Below, piece by piece: positions 44,546-53,899 of a stretch of DNA of 64,000 nt. This DNA is from Parabacteroides goldsteinii DSM 19448 = WAL 12034. Lineage in GTDB: Bacteria; Bacteroidota; Bacteroidia; Bacteroidales; Tannerellaceae. Positions within the stretch are counted from its first letter, which is position 1. Each line of letters opens with the position of its first letter. The translations under genes were made by a program, and so were the position numbers. The notes below the pieces were generated by a model, which was not told the origin of the DNA, did not search any database, and was given only the letters and a program-made list of their open reading frames with translations. The DNA lies in NCBI RefSeq assembly GCF_000969835.1, contig NZ_KQ033913.1, positions 185,714 through 249,713 on the forward strand. The letters are read 5' to 3'.

Positions 44546-47500
44546 CTACTCTTCAACAATAACCCTGAACCCTACATTGAACGGGCGTTGCCACGGATAA
44601 TAAGCCTTGCGGATGGCCGAGGTTGAGTATTTCGGGCGTTCACGCCAGGAGCCTCCGCGTACAATCTTCTGTTCCGGTTTGACCTTTTCCGTTTTCTCTT
44701 TGAGAGGATAGGGGAGGTAATCGGAACGGGTCCATTCCGCAACGTTTCCGTTCATGTCGTATAGTCCCCAGGGATTCGGTTTCATGGAAGCGACATCGGC
44801 CGATATCAGATGGTGGTCGTTGACTCCCAACTCTTTCGGCAGGAAGTCCCAGAACTGGCGTATCGGATCGTTGGAACGCATCGGTTTGGGATTTACACCG
44901 GTGACGGCCAGGTCGACAGTCGTACTGTCTGCCAGGTTTTCGTAGATGCCGAAGTCTGCTTTACGGTCACCGAACCAGAAGTCACCGGCCGATCCTGCAC
45001 GGGCGGCCCATTCCCATTGTGTCTCTGTCGGAAGGGCGATACGGCATTGATTTTTCTCTCCCAGCTTTTTACAGAAGTCGTTCGCTTCCTCCCAACTCAC
45101 ACGGATTACCGGCTGTTTCGGTAAATTGGCGGCATAACCGGGAGTCGTATGATCTTTCCAGGTCTGACCGATATATCGGCTGTCATGTTCGGGGAACAGG
45201 GCACCGAATTGTTCGTTCGTGATTTCGGTGGTACTCATCCAGAAACCTTCCTTAACCTGTGTTTTGAAGGCAGGTGAGGCAGACGGATCGTTATTGTCAC
45301 CCATCGCAAAAGTACCGGCAGGAATCCAGACCATATCCAGTGTGATACCCGGAGCAACAGTCAGCTGACGTGGGGACTTGGAGGCTTCGGCCTGTTTCTT
45401 TACGGCCTCTTCCTGGCTGAACGGGAAACCTTTGACTTTAATTGTTTTCGTTTTCTTTTTGTCCTTGGTTGTACCTGCGTTGGCTTCGGTTGACGAAGTC
45501 GCTCCGGTAGTACCGTCTGTTTCGTTGTTTTCCTTATTTTTCAGCCATGCTGCATAATCCTTAATCTCCTGTTGCCAGTCGACACGTACGCCACTGTACT
45601 TCTCTGACAGTTCCATGCGGCGTTCTACCTGGTTCTGGGGAGCTTCCTTTTTCAGGTCCAGTTGGGTGAATGCTCCGAAATAGGGGGCATTCAGGTCGAT
45701 CCAGGTGTATAAGGTCTGCATGTCTTTTGCCGGTATTTTTACTCCGTGGTGACCTGCTTGCAGGATACGGATCAGTTCGCTGTTATTCGCATAATATTCG
45801 TAAGGGCGAAGCACATAGATATCCGATTCCGGTCCCTGGCGGTATACGTAGGGGTGGAGGTTCAGATAACTCTGGTCGTAATGGCGTTCCAGCTTTGTCA
45901 GGATGCCACGTTTATAGGTGACCATCTGGTCTTTCCGGAAATCCGGCTGGACGATGGTTCCATTGTGGCAGGATACGCAGTTGCGGTCCAGTACCGGTTG
46001 CACTTCCAGGCGGAAGGTGAACGGGCGGACGCCTCCTTCGGGCATTTCCAGTTTATGCGGGAGGATAGTGGAGGCGATTGTGCGTTTAGGCATGGCAATC
46101 GTGTTCTGATCTTCATGGCAACCCGTGCAGGAGACAATCTCGCCGGGCATACCGGTCAGCCAGCTTCGCATCCATTGGATAGCGGCCCCGTTTTTATCCA
46201 GTGGCTGGATAGAGACAGGCGTGTTGGCCGGTATCTTGAACATGACGGAACCGTCTTCTTCAACAGGGACGGTACCGAGAATACGTTTAATATCCCATCC
46301 GCTCTGAATACCCTGTGCATCATGGTCGGAAGGAGCGAGGATATAGGCATATTCGTAGGCGAAGATGCGGAGCGATTTGATTGTTCCCCGCGGGACGCCT
46401 TGTGTGCCTTCACCTTCATAGATGTCCTGTATAAATACGGTAGCCTCTTTCTCTCCCGGTTTGATTTTCGACGGGATGATAGGCGGTGTTTCCGTTTTTT
46501 TCAATGGGATGGGGGCGGTGAGGCCTTCGCCTTCCTGCTCGGTGATCAGGGTAAGGTTGTCGAATATATCCACCAGATAGATTCCCCAAAGTGCGTCGGG
46601 ACCGGGTTTGCAGGCCACCAGGAAATATTTTTCATTCAAAGGATAAGGCTTCATGAATTGCGGCCATACACCTTCCACCAGTTCGTCTTTGATGATCGGG
46701 ACGATCGGGCGTTTGCTGAAAGGTAATTCCTGGACCATTCCTTTTTCCTCTTTACGGCTTTTGGCCGGATCGAAGATAATCAGCCGGCCGGAACGAGCTG
46801 TTCCGTGATGGCCGGAGATGATACCGACAAAACGGCTGTTGTATTTGGAGAGCGGTTTCATGTCGAATGTACTGTTCGGGAAATAGGAACCGCTTCCGTA
46901 GAGTGCTTTGTTTTCTGTCCCGTCCGGATTCATGTGCATAACAATGCGGGAGAAATAATGTGTCAGGTCAGTATATTCCCAGCGGGTGTACATCAGGCGG
47001 CCGTTCGGAATGACGATCGGCGCCCAGTTCCCGTCCTGGTCGAATGTCAGGCGATGGATATTTTTTGTTTCCGGATCGTAGGAAACGAGATTGGCAACGA
47101 CATCGTCCCCATGTACGCAAGGGACGCCGTTATAACCGATATTACAGGTGGCCACCACTTTTCCGTCCGGTAGGTAGTTGGCATCGCAAAATTCGAGGTC
47201 CGGTTCATCGACAACTACTTTTTGATGCAGGCCCGTTCCGTCTGTGTTTATTTCATAGATTTGCCACTGGCGGTTCTCATTAAGAGAGGAGAACAACAGC
47301 CGGTCTGCATCCCAGTGCAGTTGTATATCTGAGATGGGTACATCCGCTTCCGGCTTATAGATCGTTTTACTTTGAATGTCTCCGCGAAGATTTGAAAGCT
47401 GGCTGATTTCTGCATCATATCCTTTCCGGCGGCTGGAGAATAGAGAATTATAGTTGGCAACGGAGGTCCCGAGCGACGGTCCCATCGCTTTGCGTGCCTT

Positions 47501-47884
47501 ATTTCCCAGTCGATAACGGGCTATCAGGATTTTGTCTACGTCGAGCAGCGGATTAGCCAGTATGATTTCCCGTTTGAGGGCGAGCAGTTTTTCTGCTTCG
47601 GCAATCGTCTGCCGGGTGGTGTCTTCAGATAAATGCCGGTTTACCTGGGGAAGTAACGTTTCCAGTTCTTCCAGCTTTTGATAGAGCACCGGAGCTTTAT
47701 CTCCCAAGGATGATTTTGTATCGTCCAAATAAGCGCGTATAGCTTCCGGGTTTACCCAGTTGACTTGCTCTTGCAGCCGGCTTATTTGTACCTGACGCAA
47801 CGAATCAGCTTCGGCTGAAGCCTTACCCAGAATTGGGAAGGTTAACAGGAAAGAGCATAAATATGCTTTATATTTCATGTTCAT
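44546..47884 (-). CDS. Large exported HzsA-like protein with two CxxCH heme motifs and SUMF1-like domain
   Basis: 1112 residues. A signal peptide (about 1-24) is followed by a helical region (30-150), then a TolB/WD-like propeller (about 180-480: WDADRLLFSSLNENRQWQIYEI, GNWAPIVIPNGRLMYTRWEY). Next are two c-type heme motifs, CTGCH at 586-590 and CVSCH at 636-640. The C-terminal 250 residues form a formylglycine-generating-enzyme-like domain (WIPAGTFAMGD, PVIRVSWEEANDFCKKLG, ALPTETQWEWAARAG, GNVAEWTRSD, VRGGSWRE, FNVGFRV). The FGE catalytic cysteines are missing, so no sulfatase activation is expected. It resembles what NCBI calls HzsA-related proteins. It is a single gene, and its function is unknown. 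Confidence 0.75.
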   Translation of the reverse strand: MNMKYKAYLCSFLLTFPILGKASAEADSLRQVQISRLQEQVNWVNPEAIRAYLDDTKSSLGDKAPVLYQKLEELETLLPQVNRHLSEDTTRQTIAEAEKLLALKREIILANPLLDVDKILIARYRLGNKARKAMGPSLGTSVANYNSLFSSRRKGYDAEISQLSNLRGDIQSKTIYKPEADVPISDIQLHWDADRLLFSSLNENRQWQIYEINTDGTGLHQKVVVDEPDLEFCDANYLPDGKVVATCNIGYNGVPCVHGDDVVANLVSYDPETKNIHRLTFDQDGNWAPIVIPNGRLMYTRWEYTDLTHYFSRIVMHMNPDGTENKALYGSGSYFPNSTFDMKPLSKYNSRFVGIISGHHGTARSGRLIIFDPAKSRKEEKGMVQELPFSKRPIVPIIKDELVEGVWPQFMKPYPLNEKYFLVACKPGPDALWGIYLVDIFDNLTLITEQEGEGLTAPIPLKKTETPPIIPSKIKPGEKEATVFIQDIYEGEGTQGVPRGTIKSLRIFAYEYAYILAPSDHDAQGIQSGWDIKRILGTVPVEEDGSVMFKIPANTPVSIQPLDKNGAAIQWMRSWLTGMPGEIVSCTGCHEDQNTIAMPKRTIASTILPHKLEMPEGGVRPFTFRLEVQPVLDRNCVSCHNGTIVQPDFRKDQMVTYKRGILTKLERHYDQSYLNLHPYVYRQGPESDIYVLRPYEYYANNSELIRILQAGHHGVKIPAKDMQTLYTWIDLNAPYFGAFTQLDLKKEAPQNQVERRMELSEKYSGVRVDWQQEIKDYAAWLKNKENNETDGTTGATSSTEANAGTTKDKKKTKTIKVKGFPFSQEEAVKKQAEASKSPRQLTVAPGITLDMVWIPAGTFAMGDNNDPSASPAFKTQVKEGFWMSTTEITNEQFGALFPEHDSRYIGQTWKDHTTPGYAANLPKQPVIRVSWEEANDFCKKLGEKNQCRIALPTETQWEWAARAGSAGDFWFGDRKADFGIYENLADSTTVDLAVTGVNPKPMRSNDPIRQFWDFLPKELGVNDHHLISADVASMKPNPWGLYDMNGNVAEWTRSDYLPYPLKEKTEKVKPEQKIVRGGSWRERPKYSTSAIRKAYYPWQRPFNVGFRVIVEE

Positions 47885-48017
47885 GATATGTTAAAGTTAT
47901 TCTATTTCAATTGTACAAAACAAATGTATGCCTAAATTGTGTACGGGAACATATAAAATTGTATCAAATGCGATCACTATTATCTCGGATGGTGGAAATG
48001 AAGTGGGGATATGAAAA

Positions 48018-48077
48018 GAAGAATTAGTTATTTTCTTTTTTGATCCAAATAGCAGATCTGAGAAATAACTAATTCTT
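48018..48077 (-). terminator. Terminator of PUL 3
   Basis: Perfect 15-bp inverted repeat (AAGAATTAGTTATTT at 48019-48033 with AAATAACTAATTCTT at 48062-48076); on the minus strand CTTCTTTTC follows. Confidence 0.75.
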
Positions 48078-48105
48078 TATTTGGGTAGATTAATATTGTT
48101 TGTTA

Positions 48106-48591
48106 TTAATTACTTAGTGAAACTTTGATATATCGATCATACATATGTCCATCATACTTATTGCGTGCAACCGTATGGATGATTAAAATACCTTGGTTGT
48201 CATCTATATTTTGAAGTTGAAGACCAATACGTGTTGACATTGTAAAATACACACGACATGTAATCCCTAATTTCTGAGCTTTGTCGTTACCTTCTCTCAT
48301 ATCCTCATTCCATGCATAGTATCCATGAATTTCAGGTTCTATGTCGGCTAGTGTTTCAAAATCTTTACATATTACTTCTGCTTTATAAAAAGAACCTAAA
48401 TCAACTAATGGCTCAGCTATATAATCAGGAATACCATCATTCATGAAATTTGAATTATAAGCACCTTCAATACTACTTTTTGTTATAATTTCTGTTTTAT
48501 TCGGAGTTTTCTCAATGATGTCATTGTTGCAGGATGTGAATGACGCAGCAAACATTGTTGCAGCTAAAACTAATAAACTTTTTGTTTTCAT
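48106..48591 (-). CDS. Small lipoprotein of unknown function (PUL 3)
   Basis: 161 residues. The signal MKTKSLLVLAATMFAASFTSC ends in a lipobox (SFTSC), so it is a lipoprotein, probably at the cell surface given its place after SusD. No known domain is recognised; the mature part is mixed polar with a beta-rich C-terminus (GILIIHTVARNKYDGHMYDRYIKVSL). It is AT-rich. It comes after a terminator-like hairpin that follows susD, so it may be expressed by read-through. In PULs this position often encodes a surface glycan-binding protein, but no such domain is visible. Confidence 0.7.
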   Translation of the reverse strand: MKTKSLLVLAATMFAASFTSCNNDIIEKTPNKTEIITKSSIEGAYNSNFMNDGIPDYIAEPLVDLGSFYKAEVICKDFETLADIEPEIHGYYAWNEDMREGNDKAQKLGITCRVYFTMSTRIGLQLQNIDDNQGILIIHTVARNKYDGHMYDRYIKVSLSN

Positions 48592-48626
48592 GTTTGTAAT
48601 GTTTAAAGTAAATAATGTCTTTCAAA

Positions 48627-48665
48627 GAAAAGAGACCATCAAGTAACTCGGATGACCTCTTTTCA
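48627..48665 (-). terminator. Terminator-like hairpin after susD of PUL 3
   Basis: On the minus strand GAAAAGAGGTCATC pairs with GATGGTCTCTTTTC (two G-U), followed by TTTG. It separates susD from the lipoprotein gene. Confidence 0.7.
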
Positions 48666-48684
48666 ATATAAGCAGGTATCTGAA

Positions 48685-50592
48685 TTATTTGTCTTCCCAA
48701 CCTTTGTTTTGAACTAAGTTCGGGTTCATAACTAACTCTTCTTTCGGGATAGGCCAGTAGTAACGGTAATCTTCCCAGGGTAATGTACCTTTGACGGTGT
48801 TTTGGTACGGACTTTTGGGGTAACAGATTACGAAGCCATCTTCATCAGCGAAAACTGTTTTGCCTAGTTCAACCTTTACTGCAGTTTCGGGGTTGGCTGT
48901 ATGAGATCCATCATACAGGTCTTGTACAGCTAAAAAGTTCATACCTCGGAAAGGAACCGTTAGTAAATTACCGGCTTTCCAACGCATTAAGTCTTCGTAA
49001 CGATGATTTTCGATTGCTAATTCGACACGACGTTCACGACGAATTTCACGCAATAAAGGGCTAACTGCATAATCGAGCTTTTCTGCATATATCTTATCCA
49101 GACGAGGATCGGCTGGTTCTTGACCAACGGTTAATTTAGCTGTCGGATATTTAGAAAAATCAAATCCTGCACGTTCGCGTAAAGCATTAATTGTCAAATC
49201 TACATCAGCTTGTGAAAGAGTTCCGTTGAGTTCATATTTAGCTTCTGCGTAATTTAAAAGTAATTCTGCATAACGGAATTCAATAGCTGCTTGTATGCCG
49301 TTTAAGGTACGGTTTTCCTCCACCATATCTCCCATCCAGTGTTTGATGACACGATAACCAGTAACGGTAGAACCTCTGTCACTGTAGCTGAGTCCGGGAT
49401 AGGTAATACCGTTTTTCTCAATATCAAGTACACCTCCTTTATAGATTGTAACATATTCGCCAGGACGACAGATTGTTTGAGTCAATCGTGGATCTCGATT
49501 TTCCAATTCAGTCCATTTCCCGTAACCAACGAAATTTGGATTTTTCTCGTAACTGTTTTCACTTCCTCCAATGTAGATTGGACGACCATCAATACAAAGG
49601 TATTCATCTACTAGCCCTCGTGTCGCTCCCATTGATTGGCGATTATCATGATTTTGGTTAAAATAACGTTGAGCTGCATGTCCAACCTTATTTTCCAAAT
49701 AATTACGTGCAAGAATAACTTCTGGATTTCCTGATACATCCGTTGCTGTAAACATTTTCCAGTAAGTTTTTTCTCCATTTTTATAAAGTGAGTATTTACC
49801 GAGTAGCGCTTCACAAGCTTTAACTGCTTCTTCTAACCATTTGTTGGCACTTTCTTGCAGACCTAGTTCAGTATGGTATTTGCGGAATGTACCTTCAAAT
49901 AGACAAATACGTGCTTTTAGGAAATTTGCTTGGTCTTTATTTAAACGCTCTGATTCCTGATTTTCTTTTGTCGGCAACCATTCGATAGCCTTATTGATAC
50001 ACATCAATACGGAATCCATCACTTCTACTCGTGGTGTACGCGCAGCATAGAGTTCTTCAGAATCAACATTCAGGTCTCGTGTTATCCAGGGCACATCTCC
50101 GAATAGAACAACTTTCTGGTAATAGTCCCATGCCTTGAAAAAATAAGCTTCGGCAGCATACGCATTTTTCTTTTCCTGACTAATATCTGCTCTGTCATAT
50201 CGATTCAGGAAGAAGTTTACTTTACGTAAATTCCACCAATACCATCCACTTGCTGCTGTGGCATCGGTTGGAACGATTAGTTCACCAGCCATACTTCTGA
50301 ATTCATTCCCTGTTTTAACGCAGTTGTCAGAGTAGACGTCACCATACATAAGAGGACTACCTGTGACATTTAATGCAGGGCTCTTGTCTTGTGCCCATCC
50401 GCTTTGATGACCGATAATGTAAAGAGGATAGAGACTGTTTAGCATTAACTTAATATCTGTCTCTGTTTTCCAAAAACTTTCATCTGTAAGCTGGTCTTGT
50501 GGATAACGTTCCATGAAATCGTCGTTACAGCTAGGTAGTAATACCGATGCTATACCAAGGACCAGTATATATTTTTTTAAATTAAATTTCAT
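48685..50592 (-). CDS. SusD/RagB-family outer-membrane lipoprotein (PUL 3)
   Basis: 635 residues. Lipoprotein signal LGIASVLLPSCND and the start FMERYPQDQLTDESFWKTETDIKLMLN are typical. YAAEAYFFKAWDYYQKVVLFGDVPW and IRRERRVELAIENHRYEDLMRWK are the TPR and C-terminal hallmarks. It partners the SusC 37 bases upstream, and the protein closes with VMNPNLVQNKGWED, a usual SusD ending. The locus should be controlled by the HTCS upstream. Confidence 0.94.
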   Translation of the reverse strand: MKFNLKKYILVLGIASVLLPSCNDDFMERYPQDQLTDESFWKTETDIKLMLNSLYPLYIIGHQSGWAQDKSPALNVTGSPLMYGDVYSDNCVKTGNEFRSMAGELIVPTDATAASGWYWWNLRKVNFFLNRYDRADISQEKKNAYAAEAYFFKAWDYYQKVVLFGDVPWITRDLNVDSEELYAARTPRVEVMDSVLMCINKAIEWLPTKENQESERLNKDQANFLKARICLFEGTFRKYHTELGLQESANKWLEEAVKACEALLGKYSLYKNGEKTYWKMFTATDVSGNPEVILARNYLENKVGHAAQRYFNQNHDNRQSMGATRGLVDEYLCIDGRPIYIGGSENSYEKNPNFVGYGKWTELENRDPRLTQTICRPGEYVTIYKGGVLDIEKNGITYPGLSYSDRGSTVTGYRVIKHWMGDMVEENRTLNGIQAAIEFRYAELLLNYAEAKYELNGTLSQADVDLTINALRERAGFDFSKYPTAKLTVGQEPADPRLDKIYAEKLDYAVSPLLREIRRERRVELAIENHRYEDLMRWKAGNLLTVPFRGMNFLAVQDLYDGSHTANPETAVKVELGKTVFADEDGFVICYPKSPYQNTVKGTLPWEDYRYYWPIPKEELVMNPNLVQNKGWEDK

Positions 50593-50629
50593 AACTGATT
50601 ATCTTTAATTATTATACTTGAAAACTTAA

Positions 50630-53600
50630 TTAGAATCCAACTTGTAAACCGAATGCAACAGAACGCATCATCGGATAAGAGGAAGAAATCTGATCAGGGT
50701 CAAAAAGATTTGGAATTTGAGTAATTTCAAATAAGTTATAGCCAGACAGACTTAAACGTACTGTTGATAATTTAGCTTTATTAGTCCATTCTCTAGGTAA
50801 TGTGTATCCTAAAGCTAACGTTTTTAAACGAAGATAAGCTCCATTGAAGAGGTAAGCCGTTTGAGCGTGTTGGTTTTGTCCTCGTCCTGCATACATGGGG
50901 TATTTAGCATTAGTGCGTTCAGGAGTCCACGAATTTTTATACATTTCCCAATTACCGGCAGTACCGGAACCACCCCAGAATACATTTTCACTAATCCAAA
51001 CATCTTTTTTCCCGATTCCTTGGAAGAAAATATTCAGATCAAAGTTTTTCCATGAGATGTTTCCTGTAATACCATATTGGAAACGCGGTGTCGAATTACC
51101 TATGATCTTCTTATCTCCATGATTTTCTAAAGTATTGTCTCCTTTCGAGATTTTATCATCACCATCAAGATCTGCATATCGAACATCTCCAGGATACCAA
51201 GTTCCTGCGAGTTCCGACTGATTAGGGCCGTTTAATATATATTTACCATTTTCATCAATAGTGAAATCTTCTTCTTGTAAAATACCAACTGTTTCATACC
51301 CCCAGATTTCACCCATTTTCATGCCATCGTATAAAGTATCCAATAAACCGTTGGGATTTCCTGTAAATTTGACGACTTCTGTTTGATAGTCAGATAGGAC
51401 TAAACCAACATCATAGCGGATACCGTTAGCCAATTTGTCTTTCCATTTCAGACTTAGTTCCCACCCATTGGTTCTTAACTCTCCAGAATTACGTTTGGGG
51501 ACAGATGCTCCTAATACGGCAGGAAGTTTAGTTCCACTCATTAAAATGTCTGTTGTACGGCGAGAATACCAGTCGAATGTGGCATCTAAACGATTATTTA
51601 AGATAGAAAAGTCAATACCGAAGTCTAATGTGCTTGCTGTTTCCCAAGTCAAGTCACTTGCCACAATAGCTGTTGGATTCATTCCCTTCAGTTGTTCGTT
51701 ATTCATTACCCATGAAATATAATTGGCTGCACCGTAACTTGCTATATAGGCGTAGTTGGCAACATTCTGATTACCTAAAGATCCCCAAGAACCTCTAATT
51801 TTCAAATTGTCCAGCCAATTGCGTGTATTATCCATAAATTTTTCTTCTGAAATTCTCCAACCGGCAGAGAAAGATGGGAAGAATTGGAATCTGGAATTTT
51901 TACCAAAACGTGAAGTTCCATCATAACGTCCGCTAAATTCCAAGAGGTAACGACCTGCATAATCGTAATTAGCACGTACAAAAGCACCACGAATAGCCCA
52001 ATGTTCAAAATTATCTCCTGTGTATTGCGCTCCATTAGTCATGCCTAGGGTCGGTAAGTTATTTGAAATAACATCTTCCGCTTCTCCCCAAGTTTTTCGA
52101 TATTGATACCATTCTTGATTGAAACCAGCTAGTGCCGAAACGTTATGAAGACCAAATGCTTTATTAAAATTAGCATAAGCATTGATAGTATAAAAATCAG
52201 AATGTCTAGTCTCTTCTCTCACACTTGACGGATAAGTATGTGTATTACTTGTACTAGTCCAAGTATCTACAACATAATTACGAACAGGTATGAAACGTTT
52301 CTGGAAATATTCTGTGGGACGATAAGATAATTCTGCTTTTAAATTAAATTCAGGACAAATAGTAATAGTAGGCAAAACACTGAATACAGTATTCGTCTTT
52401 TTTGTTTGTTGTGTTGCTCCATAATCTAACCATCCCAAAATATTATCTGTATATGTATCGGGGATTGGATCATTCGGTCCTGTTTTAATAGGCATATTTA
52501 TGTTACGTCCAGGTTCATTTTTTATAGCATTCCATAAATTCGTTTTTTGGCTGTTCATGTAAGGCTCATTATAATTACTGGTGTTGAATGATATCTTGGA
52601 TGCTATATCAAACCATTCGGTAATTTGGGTATTTAAGTTCATATTAACGTTATACCGTTTTTGGCTATCCGTTTTAATCTTATACATACCTTCTTGATTC
52701 TGATACCCTAACGAAATATAATAACGAGTTTTGGCAGAACCGCCACTAATAGATATATTATGACGTTGTAGAGGTGTCCAATTTCTAACACCTAATTCAT
52801 AGGGATCTATATTGGCAACCCAAGTCATATCAGTTGTACTACCTTCGTTATAAATCCAAGCATTTTCTGGTCTTGGATCTTCTATATATTTTTTCTTGGC
52901 AGCTAGTAAAGTCTCCATCCACGGAGTAATTGTGCCACCGGTCATTGCTGTTTGCTGGTTAGATGCTAATTGATGTGTATATGCATCCAAAATATCGGGA
53001 ATACGGGAAGGCGTATTCCATTGTAAATTTAAATTGTAAGTAACGGTTGCCTTGGAATCGTTCTTTCCCGATTTTGTTGTAATCAACATTACACCATAAG
53101 TTGCACGTGCACCGTAGATGGCGGAAGCAGAAGCATCTTTCAGGACAGAAATGTTTTCTATGTCGCTCGGGTTCATCATGTTCAAATAGTCTGTGTCCAC
53201 CTGTATACCGTCAACGATGATCAGCGGGCTACCGTTCTTGATTTCCCATTTTTTTCCATCGCTATCCAAGCCGATGGAAGTACCCCCACGTACGTTGAAT
53301 GAAGGCGATGCATTTGGCGATGCATTTGTTGCCGATACGTTCAGGTTGGGTACAACTCCTTGCAATGCCTGGCCGACATTGGCAACCGGTTTGTTTTCCA
53401 ATACTTCAGCACCGACTGAAGCGACAGCGCCAGTTAAATTAACTTTCTTTTGTGTACCGAAACCGACTACGACCACTTCATCGAGGGCCTGTGAGTCTTC
53501 TTTCAATACTACATTAATAACTGATTTTCCTTTTACCGGAATAGTCTGGGTTTCGTAACCCATGTAAGAGAATACCAACTCGCCGTTTGCGGGCACAGAC

Positions 53601-53788
53601 GAAAGCGTAAAGTTACCGTCTATATCGGTGATGTTACCAGTGGGGGTTCCTTTTATTTGGATGGAAACCCCAATCAAAGCTTCTCCTTTTTCATCTTTTA
53701 CGTTACCGGACACACTTACGTCCTGGGCGAACAATTGATGGGCAAAAAGGAAAAAGCCCATCAGCATGATTAAAACTTTGTTCTTCAT
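50630..53788 (-). CDS. SusC/RagA-family TonB-dependent transporter (PUL 3)
   Basis: 1052 residues. A signal peptide (1-21, ending LFAQD) is followed by a carboxypeptidase-regulatory-like domain (GEALIGVSIQIKGTPTGNITD, about 34-54), EVVVVGFGTQKKVNLTGAV, plug (FNVRGGTSIGLD, SPLIIVDGIQ) and barrel ending RSVAFGLQVGF. No STN domain is present, as expected for an HTCS-controlled system. The 5' 110 bases have only a weak -7 match (CAATTTTG). It lies 111 bases downstream of the HTCS gene. Confidence 0.95.
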   Translation of the reverse strand: MKNKVLIMLMGFFLFAHQLFAQDVSVSGNVKDEKGEALIGVSIQIKGTPTGNITDIDGNFTLSSVPANGELVFSYMGYETQTIPVKGKSVINVVLKEDSQALDEVVVVGFGTQKKVNLTGAVASVGAEVLENKPVANVGQALQGVVPNLNVSATNASPNASPSFNVRGGTSIGLDSDGKKWEIKNGSPLIIVDGIQVDTDYLNMMNPSDIENISVLKDASASAIYGARATYGVMLITTKSGKNDSKATVTYNLNLQWNTPSRIPDILDAYTHQLASNQQTAMTGGTITPWMETLLAAKKKYIEDPRPENAWIYNEGSTTDMTWVANIDPYELGVRNWTPLQRHNISISGGSAKTRYYISLGYQNQEGMYKIKTDSQKRYNVNMNLNTQITEWFDIASKISFNTSNYNEPYMNSQKTNLWNAIKNEPGRNINMPIKTGPNDPIPDTYTDNILGWLDYGATQQTKKTNTVFSVLPTITICPEFNLKAELSYRPTEYFQKRFIPVRNYVVDTWTSTSNTHTYPSSVREETRHSDFYTINAYANFNKAFGLHNVSALAGFNQEWYQYRKTWGEAEDVISNNLPTLGMTNGAQYTGDNFEHWAIRGAFVRANYDYAGRYLLEFSGRYDGTSRFGKNSRFQFFPSFSAGWRISEEKFMDNTRNWLDNLKIRGSWGSLGNQNVANYAYIASYGAANYISWVMNNEQLKGMNPTAIVASDLTWETASTLDFGIDFSILNNRLDATFDWYSRRTTDILMSGTKLPAVLGASVPKRNSGELRTNGWELSLKWKDKLANGIRYDVGLVLSDYQTEVVKFTGNPNGLLDTLYDGMKMGEIWGYETVGILQEEDFTIDENGKYILNGPNQSELAGTWYPGDVRYADLDGDDKISKGDNTLENHGDKKIIGNSTPRFQYGITGNISWKNFDLNIFFQGIGKKDVWISENVFWGGSGTAGNWEMYKNSWTPERTNAKYPMYAGRGQNQHAQTAYLFNGAYLRLKTLALGYTLPREWTNKAKLSTVRLSLSGYNLFEITQIPNLFDPDQISSSYPMMRSVAFGLQVGF

Positions 53789-53899
53789 ATAGAATAATAT
53801 TAATGAATGGTTAACTCTTATTAATTAACTCGAGGGCAAAATTGTCCGTATTATCCTACATGAAAGGTTAATTTCATATCAATGATGGTAAGATTTGTG

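Noticed and set aside
44546..45400. Active formylglycine-generating (sulfatase-activating) enzyme
   Set aside because: The SUMF1-like fold is clear but the catalytic Cys pair near the C-terminus is absent, and no sulfatase lies in the window.
45746..46726. Plus-strand frame of 326 codons inside the HzsA-like gene
   Set aside because: Antisense to well-conserved heme-motif and propeller sequence; no recognisable protein features.
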